A stretch of 64,000 bases of DNA from an uncultured Lachnospiraceae bacterium (lineage in GTDB: Bacteria > Bacillota > Clostridia > Lachnospirales > Lachnospiraceae), in NCBI GenBank assembly GCA_910585605.1, contig CAJUFL010000003.1, positions 1 through 64,000 on the forward strand, written 5' to 3'. Position 1 is the first letter of the stretch. Every line of letters begins with the position of its first letter. The notes under the pieces are model-generated. The model saw nothing but the letters and a program-made list of their open reading frames with translations, made no database searches and had not been told where the DNA came from. The translations under genes and the position numbers were made by a program. Of this stretch, positions 17,033 through 25,447 are shown piece after piece.

Positions 17033-17608
17033 TCAGAGCGGATCAGAAATAGCTTCTGCGATCTCATAAAAGCTCATTCCCTTGCTTAACGTATGCGTTC
17101 CCACACGAATACGGCTTGCATATCCCTGTTCCACCAGATAAGAATCAAATTCTTCCGCACTGTCAATCATTCCAAGCTCCTGTAATCTTTGACAAATCGG
17201 ATAAGATGATGCACCACCTTCTATCGTAAGAGTGACCTTCTCTTTATCCTGCTCCGTATCTTTTTTCTCAGTTGTATTTTGTACCGAATCCTTTTGCGAT
17301 GCTTCTTCAGAAGTCTTTTCTTCTGTAGTAGTTGCTGCCTCCTGTGTAGTACTGCCTTCAGCAGTATTATCTTGTTTTGTATCCTTTTCCCTTCCTGCTT
17401 CTCCGTTCTCCTGCGTCCCCTTATCCTCAGTGCTAAGCAGTCCTTTTAACGGAGCATCTTCTTCCACCATTCCAAGTTCCTTTGCCCGCCTAATGATTTC
17501 ATCATCTGTCAGCTTTTTGGCAGAATTTCCCTGATATGCTGCCAAAAATATAATTGAAGAAAAAAGAATGCCAAGCCCTAAACCTCTTAAAAAATATCTG
17601 AATTTCAT
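17033..17608 (-). CDS. membrane-anchored protein with MltG-N-like C-terminus
   Basis: 191 aa. A single N-terminal membrane anchor (about residues 7-24, LRGLGLGILFSSIIFLAAY) is followed by a long Glu/Thr/Lys-rich linker (about 60-125). The C-terminal ~60 residues (SYPICQRLQELGMIDSAEEF ... GTHTLSKGMSFYEIAEAIS) resemble the LysM-like N-terminal subdomain of MltG/YceG endolytic transglycosylases. The catalytic domain of MltG is absent, so it is unlikely to cleave glycan. AGGAG precedes ATG 17608, only 2 bp after the SwrB-like stop. It is the last gene of the fla/che cluster and may act at the cell wall, but the role is unknown. Confidence 0.6.
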   Translation of the reverse strand: MKFRYFLRGLGLGILFSSIIFLAAYQGNSAKKLTDDEIIRRAKELGMVEEDAPLKGLLSTEDKGTQENGEAGREKDTKQDNTAEGSTTQEAATTTEEKTSEEASQKDSVQNTTEKKDTEQDKEKVTLTIEGGASSYPICQRLQELGMIDSAEEFDSYLVEQGYASRIRVGTHTLSKGMSFYEIAEAISDPL

Positions 17609-17610
17609 TT

Positions 17611-18489
17611 TTATTCTCCTCGGTACAAATCAATGACCAGCTTGACTTCTCCCACACCAAGCCCTAACTGTTTTGCTATATCAATAATAGAGTTCCCATT
17701 TCTATACATTTCTAAAATAATATCATTAGAGTTCTCATTTTCCTGAAATTCTTCTTCTAATTCATCTTCAAAATCAAGTTCTGTCTCATCCATTTCAGCA
17801 AAAATGTCTTCCGATTCCATATCCTTTGATTCTGTTTCTTGTTCCTCTATTTCTTCCGTATATTCCTGCACTTTAACGGACTCTGTCTGTCTGTCTGGAA
17901 TAGCAGGTTTCGTTTCTTCAGGTACTTCTTCAGCTGCTTGCACATTCCCTGCCAACTGTAACTGTTCAGCTTCTTTTTTCATCCTTGTCAAATTGGTAAG
18001 CTGATCGATAGCAGACATTTTGGGCATCGGCTCTTTTAAGGTTTCGTCAAGACGTCTTTCTTTCTTTAATTCTGAAATCATTTCCTTTAGATTCTTGCTT
18101 GTCTCATCTACTGTCTTTACAGTTTTCATAATTTCTTTTTGCTTGTCTTCCAGCATGCTATATAAAAACATAACCTCTTTATGATTCTTTTCTATCTCAT
18201 CACAAACTGCAACGGCATAATCACCCAATGCCATGGTTTTCTCGTTTGCCATATTAGATAACGAATCATTTGTTTCATAAAGAATATCTTTTGCCTGCTG
18301 TGCTATTACATCTTCAATCTTGCGCCGGATAACCCGAAGTTCCCGCTCTGAAAATTCATAATTATCATCAACCGTAAGCAAATCGACGTTAAAAACATCC
18401 TCCTTCTTTGTCAGCTTCTCCGATACAAAAAAGCTTGCCAAAATTAAAATAATACCAATTATTATCATTACCGCTACTGAACCTGTCAT
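17611..18489 (-). CDS. swrB: SwrB-like flagellar accessory protein (DUF6115-type C-terminus)
   Basis: 292 aa. One N-terminal membrane span (about 5-24) leads to a coiled-coil stretch and an acidic Glu-rich region. A C-terminal helix-turn-helix-like end (ILEMYRNGNSIIDIAKQLGL ... VIDLYRGE) resembles the end of Bacillus SwrB/YlxL. SwrB promotes activation of the flagellar export apparatus. The position just downstream of the sigma-D gene is the same as in Bacillus, although two other genes intervene here. Residues 170-250 are far more acidic and longer than in SwrB, so orthology is likely but not proven. GTAGGAG precedes ATG 18489. Confidence 0.6.
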   Translation of the reverse strand: MTGSVAVMIIIGIILILASFFVSEKLTKKEDVFNVDLLTVDDNYEFSERELRVIRRKIEDVIAQQAKDILYETNDSLSNMANEKTMALGDYAVAVCDEIEKNHKEVMFLYSMLEDKQKEIMKTVKTVDETSKNLKEMISELKKERRLDETLKEPMPKMSAIDQLTNLTRMKKEAEQLQLAGNVQAAEEVPEETKPAIPDRQTESVKVQEYTEEIEEQETESKDMESEDIFAEMDETELDFEDELEEEFQENENSNDIILEMYRNGNSIIDIAKQLGLGVGEVKLVIDLYRGE

Positions 18490-18507
18490 TTTTTACTCCT
18501 ACTTTTC

Positions 18508-18843
18508 CTATATCTGTATATTAATTCTCGGCTGTTTGTCTTCGTCAGATTTTTCCCGTATTCTTTTGGAATCAACGGCATCTTCTTCCTCTTTTTTATG
18601 TTTTCTTCTTTTTTGAGGATTCCGGTAAGTCCCGTTGCCTTCTTCTTTTGCATCATACTGATACTCAGCAAATTCATTGGCATCCTTTTTAATTACGGTC
18701 TCACTATTATGTTTTACTTCTTTTGCCACTTCATTCGCAGCATAAGTATTTTCATTTACCACTCTCTGGTTTTCATGCTGCTGATTGTTTCCCACTGACT
18801 CTGTACGCGGAAGAAGCATCTGCATCTCAATCGGACGTATCAT
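18508..18843 (-). CDS. small hydrophilic protein of the fla/che cluster
   Basis: 111 aa, no membrane span, rich in Lys, Glu, Asn and Arg, with a basic stretch (NPQKRRKHKKEEEDAVDSK) near residue 80. It starts MIRPIEMQMLLPRTES; I choose ATG 18843 because GTGAGG lies upstream, whereas a longer frame to 18921 runs into a repeat element. I do not recognise a domain. Its place between the FapA-like and SwrB-like genes and its tight spacing suggest a role in motility or its regulation. It looks disordered and may be a small binding partner. Confidence 0.55.
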   Translation of the reverse strand: MIRPIEMQMLLPRTESVGNNQQHENQRVVNENTYAANEVAKEVKHNSETVIKKDANEFAEYQYDAKEEGNGTYRNPQKRRKHKKEEEDAVDSKRIREKSDEDKQPRINIQI

Positions 18844-18872
18844 AATAAACCTCACTTCTATTTCATTAAACC

Positions 18873-18955
18873 AGGTAATTGCGCAACTCATTATTTTCAT
18901 AGAGCAATTTATATTGTACAACGAAAGTTAACAAAACAAAGTTTCGCAATTGCCT
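18873..18955. repeat. inverted-repeat element, copy A
   Basis: Arms AGGTAATTGCGCAACT (18873-18888) and AGTTTCGCAATTGCCT (18940-18955) are inverted repeats matching at 14 of 16 positions. The 83-bp element sits in the gap between the FapA-like gene and the small gene at 18508. The same arm sequence (consensus AGGCAATTGCGAAACT) recurs at 58373-58447. No coding potential is seen inside. Confidence 0.6.
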
Positions 18956-18964
18956 AACATTAAA

Positions 18965-20566
18965 CTAAAGCGGCATACTCACTACATCAATTCCTTCTAA
19001 GCGGAACTGACAGCGGCTTAAAACTTCCTTAACCTGATATATCCTGTTGGAAATAGAAATACTTACTCCTGGATAAATGGTATGATTAATCACTATTTTG
19101 CCACCTCTGTTACCCTCTATCGCACGTTTCAACTGTATATATTCCTCTGACATTTCTTCAATTTCAGAACTCAGTTTTTTAATCATTTCTACTGACTGTT
19201 TTACATTTACAGCCTGAATCGATGTCACCTTTCTTTTCTCTGCCACCATTTTCTGATAGGCTTCTACAGTTTGATTATGCTTTGCCAAATCTGTCTGCTT
19301 TCCCTTAATTACGGTTGCCAAATCCTTATAGCGTTCAATCACCTCCGGATCCACACCTACCCTTAATGTCGTTGCCGTGTTCATTTTATTACCAAAAACA
19401 CTGGCTTCAATCCTAAGTCCCGCAGAAACACTTCCTCCAATTACAAACCCTCTCTTACCGCTAATGACTATCATTTCTCCCGCATCAAGATCAGAATGCA
19501 GACTTGAGCCTGTATTAATAGTATGCCCAGCCTTTACCGTACAGCTCTCTATAAATTTTGTTACAATATCATTTCCTGCCTCAAGATATCCTTTGCTCGC
19601 ACCTTGAACACCACGTTTTAAGACAATATTACCGCCTGCAATCAATGTTGCTGCTTCTACCACGCCATTTACTTCAATATCACCAGAAGCCTCTACCCTG
19701 AATCCTGCACGTACATTACCTGTCACGATTACATTACCATCATAGCGGATATCCCCTGTAGACGGATCTACATCTGCCGGAACCGTATAAGAATTGGATA
19801 CAAATACAGTATCCGATTCCAGCTTGACATCTCCATCCACGTCAGAATAAATCTTAGTCTGATCCTCCGAAATAAAAATATTTTTCCCATATTTTAAAAT
19901 TGCCGGCTTCACAACCGCTGGCAAAATTTCTTTTCCATATACGTTCCTTCCGGGAGTACCCTGTGTTTCAGGGATCAGCTCCGCCAGCAAATCTCCCTGA
20001 TTTACCCTGCTGAACATATTTAATTCATGAAAATCCACACTTCCATCCTCTAACAATTTGGGCTTGGCAGTTGGATTCGTATCAAAATGATAGACAATCC
20101 TTGCATTCTGCCCCTGAATCACCGCTTCTCCTCTTGAAATAGGGATATCCCTGCAAAATTGTCTGCCTTTCAGATATGCACGGATTATTTTATCCGATAT
20201 GCCATAAGTAATTCCAGAACGTTCCAATTCTTCCCTAATCTCTTCTTCAGTCATATATCTGCCATTTTTAGACGGTGGATAAAAACGAATCACAGCTATC
20301 ATTTTGTCACTTGTTACCCTGAGCTTTACAGTCTCATTCACCTCTGCAATAGGAAAAGGCGATAAAAACAAATCCATTTCTTCTGTCGCCTGTGCTACCG
20401 CTTTATTCAGTTTCGGCACATCGTAGTTATTAACTCCGCACGTTCCTAAATATTCAATCAGCTCCTTAACATCAATTGGTTTACCACCTTCTTTTGCTGG
20501 AAATATATGAATATACACTCCATTACTCCGAATATCCAATTGAAAAAATGCATTTGTATATTTCAT
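18965..20566 (-). CDS. FapA/DUF342 family protein
   Basis: 533 aa. Residues ~190-400 form the FapA (flagellar assembly protein A, DUF342) beta-helical region, with repeated strands such as GDIEVNGVVEAATLIAGGNI and a preceding GTPGRNVYGKEI signature. The C-terminal ~130 residues are a coiled coil (RYKDLATVIKGKQTDLAKH onward) ending in a small beta domain. Family members occur in flagellar clusters or near polar-localisation genes. In Vibrio, FapA helps localise a glucose-PTS protein, and a direct assembly role is not settled. It follows sigD closely and is probably cotranscribed with it. Confidence 0.8.
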   Translation of the reverse strand: MKYTNAFFQLDIRSNGVYIHIFPAKEGGKPIDVKELIEYLGTCGVNNYDVPKLNKAVAQATEEMDLFLSPFPIAEVNETVKLRVTSDKMIAVIRFYPPSKNGRYMTEEEIREELERSGITYGISDKIIRAYLKGRQFCRDIPISRGEAVIQGQNARIVYHFDTNPTAKPKLLEDGSVDFHELNMFSRVNQGDLLAELIPETQGTPGRNVYGKEILPAVVKPAILKYGKNIFISEDQTKIYSDVDGDVKLESDTVFVSNSYTVPADVDPSTGDIRYDGNVIVTGNVRAGFRVEASGDIEVNGVVEAATLIAGGNIVLKRGVQGASKGYLEAGNDIVTKFIESCTVKAGHTINTGSSLHSDLDAGEMIVISGKRGFVIGGSVSAGLRIEASVFGNKMNTATTLRVGVDPEVIERYKDLATVIKGKQTDLAKHNQTVEAYQKMVAEKRKVTSIQAVNVKQSVEMIKKLSSEIEEMSEEYIQLKRAIEGNRGGKIVINHTIYPGVSISISNRIYQVKEVLSRCQFRLEGIDVVSMPL

Positions 20567-20596
20567 AAGTATTTCCTCCTTTTTAATATTTTATTT

Positions 20597-21361
20597 TTAC
20601 CCCATTAACATTTCAAAATAATTACCCAAATGCTTCTTCATTTTTTCCAAAGCCTTGGAATGCAGCTGGGATATCCTTGATTCGGACACCTCCAATACGC
20701 TGGCCACCTCTTTTAACGTAAGTTCTTCATAATAATACAGCAATACAACTTTCTTTTCTTTTTCTGTCAAAAGTTCTAAAGCTTCCATTAGCATTTTCTT
20801 AACTTCTTCCCGGTCAACGGCCTGTTCCGGTTCTAAATAAGTTGTATTCTGAAACTCCCTCACACTGCCTTCTGTTCCCTGCTCCATAAATTCATCTAAC
20901 GATGCAATATTGGACACATTCGTAAGCCCTTCCCAGCTTCTGTATTCATCCAGAGAAACACCCAATTCATCTGCAATATCTTTATCCTTTAAATTAGCAC
21001 CTTTTTCCTTTTCCAGTTTCGTGATTGCATTTTCAATCTGCTTTTGCTTCTGTCTTACAGATCTTGGTATCCAGTCCATCTTACGAATCTGGTCTAATAT
21101 GGAACCACGTATACGCAAACTGGCATACGTTTCAAATTTGATTCCCTTACCATAGTCAAATTTATCAATCGCATCAATCAAACCAAAAACCCCATAGCTT
21201 ACTAAATCATCATATTCTACGGTATATCCCAGATACATATTAAGACGACCTGCAACAAGCTTGACCAGAGGAACATATTCAATAATAATTTGTTCACGCA
21301 GCTTTTCAGACTTCGTTTTAATATATTCCTCCCATAACTTGTTCTTATCTGTATCGCCCAT
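20597..21361 (-). CDS. fliA: flagellar sigma factor SigD/FliA (sigma-28)
   Basis: 254 aa, the normal length. Region 2 contains YVPLVKLVAGRLNMYLGYTVEYDDL and FETYASLRIRGSILDQIRKMDWIPRSVR, the signature of sigma-28. Region 3 follows, and region 4 ends with LTLKEVASVLEVSESRISQLHSKA, which reads the -35 box. It directs late flagellar and chemotaxis genes (flagellin, caps, receptors), none of which are in this window. The start is set at ATG 21361 with GGGGTG about 7 nt upstream; an in-frame GTG at 21370 overlaps that site. An anti-sigma FlgM gene is not seen nearby. Confidence 0.95.
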   Translation of the reverse strand: MGDTDKNKLWEEYIKTKSEKLREQIIIEYVPLVKLVAGRLNMYLGYTVEYDDLVSYGVFGLIDAIDKFDYGKGIKFETYASLRIRGSILDQIRKMDWIPRSVRQKQKQIENAITKLEKEKGANLKDKDIADELGVSLDEYRSWEGLTNVSNIASLDEFMEQGTEGSVREFQNTTYLEPEQAVDREEVKKMLMEALELLTEKEKKVVLLYYYEELTLKEVASVLEVSESRISQLHSKALEKMKKHLGNYFEMLMG

Positions 21362-21395
21362 TATACACACCCCACGTATTATTTATATACTTACC

Positions 21396-21692
21396 CTACT
21401 CTTCTTCCTCAAAAAGAACTGGTTCCTCTTCCTCTTCATCATACAATTCTTCGCCAGTTCCTTCTGTTTCTTCAGTATGCTCTGCATCTTCTTCATCATT
21501 TGCATCATTTGTTTTCATCAAAGATTTCTGCAAAATCTCCACAATCAGTGTAGCAATTACATAAAATATAATAATTACAATTAAAACAATCAATAAAGAA
21601 GTATTCACATCTTTCCCCGTCTTAATATTCATAATTAATGTAATCAACCCTGCCAGCAAAACAATAAATGCTCTTACATATTGTAATTTCAT
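21396..21692 (-). CDS. small two-span membrane protein with acidic tail
   Basis: 98 aa. Two hydrophobic spans (about 6-22 and 32-53) are separated by a short Lys/Asp loop, followed by a 40-residue tail that is mostly Glu and Asp. I do not recognise the family. It sits between cheD and sigD on the same strand, with 34 bp to the sigD start. By position it could modulate chemotaxis signalling or sigma-D release, but this is a guess. An acidic tail of this sort often binds basic partners or simply keeps the protein soluble. Confidence 0.6.
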   Translation of the reverse strand: MKLQYVRAFIVLLAGLITLIMNIKTGKDVNTSLLIVLIVIIIFYVIATLIVEILQKSLMKTNDANDEEDAEHTEETEGTGEELYDEEEEEPVLFEEEE

Positions 21693-21805
21693 ATTCTATC
21701 CTCGTTCTCCATCACCGGTTCTGCCATAATTTCAAAGCTATATCCGCTCATTAAATGAAATCTTTGATATACCCCAAGTCATCTATACGGAATTTGCCTC
21801 CTCCA

Positions 21806-22291
21806 TTATATGACTTTATCCGGTTTTCCAGCACTACGGACTATCAATTTCTTAGAATTACTGTCAAAAATAATAGTACGACCATAATCTGCCCCTGTAT
21901 CCTGAGCAGTAATCCTAATCCGATGAAATGCCAGTGCTTCTTTTACTGCTTTCACATTCCTGTCTCCCACACTGCCCATCTCTGACTTGCCTGACATATT
22001 AAACATAGCCGCTCCACCTGCAATCTTAGCAGATAATGAATGTCTGCTGATACCTCTTTTTTCTAATTCTTTTATTAAATCCTCAATTCCAGTATCTGCA
22101 AATTTAGCCCGATTCATATTATTTTTAATCTCCTTACTTGATGGCAGCATAATATGAACCATTCCACAATATAGTGCAGTTTCATTATATAAAACAATAC
22201 CGACACAGGATCCCAACCCAATTGTAGTAATCTGGTCTGGTATTTTACATACATTTAAATCTGCAATTCCAACCCTAATTACTTTTTCCAT
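21806..22291 (-). CDS. cheD: CheD, chemoreceptor glutamine deamidase
   Basis: 161 aa. GLGSCVGIVLYN contains the catalytic Cys29 and GMVHIMLP the catalytic His46, the CheD active site. CheD deamidates receptor glutamines and forms a regulatory pair with CheC. The start is placed at ATG 22291, with AGGTG upstream. The frame overlaps the end of cheC by at least two bases more if the GTG at 22300 is used, so translation is likely coupled. The pairing of cheC and cheD is as in Bacillus. Confidence 0.95.
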   Translation of the reverse strand: MEKVIRVGIADLNVCKIPDQITTIGLGSCVGIVLYNETALYCGMVHIMLPSSKEIKNNMNRAKFADTGIEDLIKELEKRGISRHSLSAKIAGGAAMFNMSGKSEMGSVGDRNVKAVKEALAFHRIRITAQDTGADYGRTIIFDSNSKKLIVRSAGKPDKVI

Positions 22292-22293
22292 TA

Positions 22294-22911
22294 TTAACAC
22301 CTGATTCCTAATGCTTTAAATATTTGTTCGTATGATATCTCATCCGTGACGAACAGTAAAAAACCGTCAATCGGTCTCTCCTTATCCAAAAATTTTGAAT
22401 CAATGATAAGAGCCTTATCACCAATCTGCCCAAGCTCACTGATCGGCAGACTTAAAACCGCTCCAGCCATATCCACACAAATAATTGGCGGATCTGTTCT
22501 AATCTGCACATTTGCCAATGTGCTGATCGAAGAAATATATGACGTCATGATGATATTACCGACTTCCTGCAATGCCGATTTATCCATCTCATCAAAATCC
22601 ACAAATCCCTTCGGATAACTTCTGGAAAGCATTGTTCCGGCAAGATTTTTTGCCTCTTCCACACCTAAAATAAACAATGTCATTCCGTTTACATCTCCTG
22701 AAAAATGCGTAAGCACAGCAGATACAATGGCATCTGCACCACCCATAATATCTGCGATTTCATTAAAATCCATCAATTTTACAACCGGACATTCTATTCG
22801 CAGACTGGAATTCAACATAACGGAGAGTGCCGTTGTTGCATTTCCTGCACCGATATTTCCGATTTCCTGTAAAATATCAATCTTCATACTTGTCAATTGG
22901 CTATTTTCCAT
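22294..22911 (-). CDS. cheC: CheC, CheY-P phosphatase
   Basis: 205 aa. It has both CheC active-site motifs of the D/S-x3-E-x2-N form: DILQEIGN near residue 12 and SALQEVGN near residue 112. CheC dephosphorylates CheY-P and its activity is raised by CheD, encoded next to it. FliY at 35074-36258 has the same motifs. There is no CheZ gene in the window, so these two are the likely phosphatases. It begins 8 bp after cheW. Confidence 0.95.
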   Translation of the reverse strand: MENSQLTSMKIDILQEIGNIGAGNATTALSVMLNSSLRIECPVVKLMDFNEIADIMGGADAIVSAVLTHFSGDVNGMTLFILGVEEAKNLAGTMLSRSYPKGFVDFDEMDKSALQEVGNIIMTSYISSISTLANVQIRTDPPIICVDMAGAVLSLPISELGQIGDKALIIDSKFLDKERPIDGFLLFVTDEISYEQIFKALGIRC

Positions 22912-22919
22912 AATATCAC

Positions 22920-23369
22920 CTACCCATTATCTAATTCTGAAATAATTCCCTGAATGTTTAACAGGGAGATTAACGTTTCCTTATACTTGCCAACTCCCAG
23001 CAGATTCAGTCCTTGTTCATCATAAACCGTTTTTTCAATATTCTCTTCTTCCAAAGTGACCACTTCTCTTACTTCGTCAACCAGAATACCGATTTTGGCA
23101 TTGCTTTCCGGTTTTACAATGATAATTCTTGTTGAATTTGTATATTCTTTATCCTCTAATTCAAATTTCCGGCGCAAACTCATTACAGGAATAATCTCTC
23201 CTCTTAAATTGATCACCCCGGCAAAATAGGACTGTGCCATTGGAACTCTCGTAATTTGCTGCATACGGACAATATTATCAATAAAGGATATATCTATACC
23301 ATATTGTTCATTATCTAACTTTACTACAATATACTGTTTCGATTCATTTATAATTACATTTTCCTCCAT
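22920..23369 (-). CDS. cheW: CheW, receptor-kinase coupling protein
   Basis: 149 aa, a single CheW domain. YIVVKLDNEQYGIDISFIDNI, VPMAQSYFAGVINLRGEIIP and IGILVDEVREVVTL are its recognisable strands. It links chemoreceptors to CheA at the inner membrane face. The gene lies between cheA and cheC with 13 and 8 bp gaps, so it is cotranscribed with them. Confidence 0.95.
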   Translation of the reverse strand: MEENVIINESKQYIVVKLDNEQYGIDISFIDNIVRMQQITRVPMAQSYFAGVINLRGEIIPVMSLRRKFELEDKEYTNSTRIIIVKPESNAKIGILVDEVREVVTLEEENIEKTVYDEQGLNLLGVGKYKETLISLLNIQGIISELDNG

Positions 23370-23382
23370 AACATCCTCCTCC

Positions 23383-25446
23383 TTAAATTAATGAACTCGA
23401 ATCGATAATCAATGCAACCTCACCGTCACCAAGGATTGTTGCACCACTGATTATCTTGTGAATATTAATATATTTCCCTAACGGCTTAATTACAATTTCC
23501 TGCTGTCCCAATAAATTATCGATTACAATTCCTGTCTGCTTATCTCCTTTTTTCACAATAACGATAACCAGATTCTCCTGTTCTTCCTCGCTTGGAGGAC
23601 ACTCTAAAATCTCATCCAGACGAACCAGAGGAATAACCGTCCCCCGTAAATTAATCACTTCTTTTTGCTGCACATATTTGATATCGCTCACCAGTACGTC
23701 TTCAATGGTAACAATAGAATTGAGTGGTATTGCATATTTTTCATTCCTTACCTCAACCATAAGTGCCTGAATAATCGCAAGAGTGAGCGGCAGCCGGATT
23801 GTAAACTTGGTACCTTCTCCAAGCTTTGTAGATACCTCTACATCTCCACCTAAGCCTTCAATCTTATTCTTAACAACATCCAGTCCAACTCCACGTCCGG
23901 AAACATCTGAAATTTTCTCCGCAGTAGAAAAAGCCGGACGGAAAAGCAGATCTATTGCTTCCTTTTCTGACATCATTTCTGCCTGCTCCTCAGTAATATG
24001 CCCTTTCTTAATTGCAGAAGCTTTTACTTTCTCTACGTCGATACCGGAACCGTCATCCTGGACTTCAATTGTAACATTATTACCATCCTGATATGCATTT
24101 AATTGAATCGTTCCTACCTGTGGTTTTCCTATTTTTAGTCGGTCTATCGTTGATTCCAGACCATGATCAGCCGAATTTCGGAGCATATGCATAAGAGGAT
24201 CACCAATCTCGTCAATAACGGTACGGTCAAGCTCCGTATCCTCACCTGTCATGATCAATTCCATCTCTTTGCCAAGCTTCTTTGACAAATCACGAATCAT
24301 TCTCGGGAAACGGTTTACAACACTTTCAATCGGAACCATCCGAACCTTCATAACGGATTCATGCAGATTAGTGGTAATACGCTCCAGATATTCAATCTGC
24401 TCATTAAAGCTTTGCATGGAAGTTTTGCTATCCTCCTGATTGCTTACAGATACCAGCCCATTCTTTGCAATGATCAGCTCACTTACAAGATTCATCAAAA
24501 CATCCAATTTCTCAATATCTACACGCACGGAACGGTTTGCAACCGGCTTACTGTTACTCTTTACCGGTGCCTGCTTTTTCTTAGTCTCTTCTTTCTTTTC
24601 AGGTTCTTTTTCTTCCTGTGCCTGTACAGAACTCACTACCTCAATGTCCCCCGGAATCTCATAATCCTCAATTACAACTTCTTTAATCTCAGATACGTCG
24701 GCAATTACCTTTTTTACTTCTTCTAAAGGTTTTGCTGAAATTACCAGCATGGAAAAATCAAATTCAAATTTTTCATCTTCAATATCCTGTACGCCAGGCA
24801 CAGACTTGATAACTTCTCCGATTGCTTCCAGTCCTTTGAATACCAGAAATGCGCGGGCAGCCTTCAAGATACAATTCTCATCTATATAAACGGTAACGCC
24901 ATACACATTCATATTCTTAGCCTTTGCTTCACTGATCGCATTTCTTTCAAAATCAGCGATACTGATATGCAAAAACTTACGTTTATCTGCCTCTTCATCG
25001 GATGCAGCACTCTGTTCCTCTTTCTTAGATGCCGTTTCTTCTGCTGTGTCAGCTTCCTCCTGCTCCGGCACCAGACAGGCATTCAGCATGCTGATAATAT
25101 CTTCATTGTCATTCTCACCTTCATCAGAAGACTCCACAATGCAGCTTAAATATTCTTCAATAGCATCCAGACACTTAAATACGATATCAACCAAATCCGG
25201 AGTAACGCTCATCTTCCCGTTACGAATCTCCGAAAACACATTTTCCATATCATGTGTTAAGCGCTGCATACGTTTAAATCCCATAGTACCAGCCATACCC
25301 TTTAGGGAATGTGCAGCCCTGAAGATTTCATTTACAGTATCAATATTATCCGGTTCCGCCTCTAATATCAGCACCTGATCGTTCAAAGTCTGTAAATGTT
25401 CCTTCGTTTCATCAATAAAAATCTCAAGATATTGACTTAAATCCAT
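23383..25446 (-). CDS. cheA: CheA, chemotaxis histidine kinase
   Basis: 687 aa with all five domains in order. HPt/P1 has the phosphorylated His46 in IFRAAHSLKGMAGTMGF. A P2-type CheY-binding region lies at about 150-265, then a charged linker, then P3 dimerisation (VDIEKLDVLMNLVSELIIAK). The HATPase P4 shows the N box HMLRNSADHGLE, DDGSGID and GRGVGLDVVKNKIE. The C-terminal CheW-like P5 ends at residue 687. It phosphorylates CheY in response to receptor state. CheB here has no receiver, so CheY appears to be its main partner in the cluster. Confidence 0.96.
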   Translation of the reverse strand: MDLSQYLEIFIDETKEHLQTLNDQVLILEAEPDNIDTVNEIFRAAHSLKGMAGTMGFKRMQRLTHDMENVFSEIRNGKMSVTPDLVDIVFKCLDAIEEYLSCIVESSDEGENDNEDIISMLNACLVPEQEEADTAEETASKKEEQSAASDEEADKRKFLHISIADFERNAISEAKAKNMNVYGVTVYIDENCILKAARAFLVFKGLEAIGEVIKSVPGVQDIEDEKFEFDFSMLVISAKPLEEVKKVIADVSEIKEVVIEDYEIPGDIEVVSSVQAQEEKEPEKKEETKKKQAPVKSNSKPVANRSVRVDIEKLDVLMNLVSELIIAKNGLVSVSNQEDSKTSMQSFNEQIEYLERITTNLHESVMKVRMVPIESVVNRFPRMIRDLSKKLGKEMELIMTGEDTELDRTVIDEIGDPLMHMLRNSADHGLESTIDRLKIGKPQVGTIQLNAYQDGNNVTIEVQDDGSGIDVEKVKASAIKKGHITEEQAEMMSEKEAIDLLFRPAFSTAEKISDVSGRGVGLDVVKNKIEGLGGDVEVSTKLGEGTKFTIRLPLTLAIIQALMVEVRNEKYAIPLNSIVTIEDVLVSDIKYVQQKEVINLRGTVIPLVRLDEILECPPSEEEQENLVIVIVKKGDKQTGIVIDNLLGQQEIVIKPLGKYINIHKIISGATILGDGEVALIIDSSSLI

Positions 25447-25447
25447 A

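Noticed and set aside
16820..17089. 89-codon plus-strand frame opposite loaP and the MltG-like gene
   Set aside because: No ribosome site, low complexity and explained by the spacer repeats read on the opposite strand.
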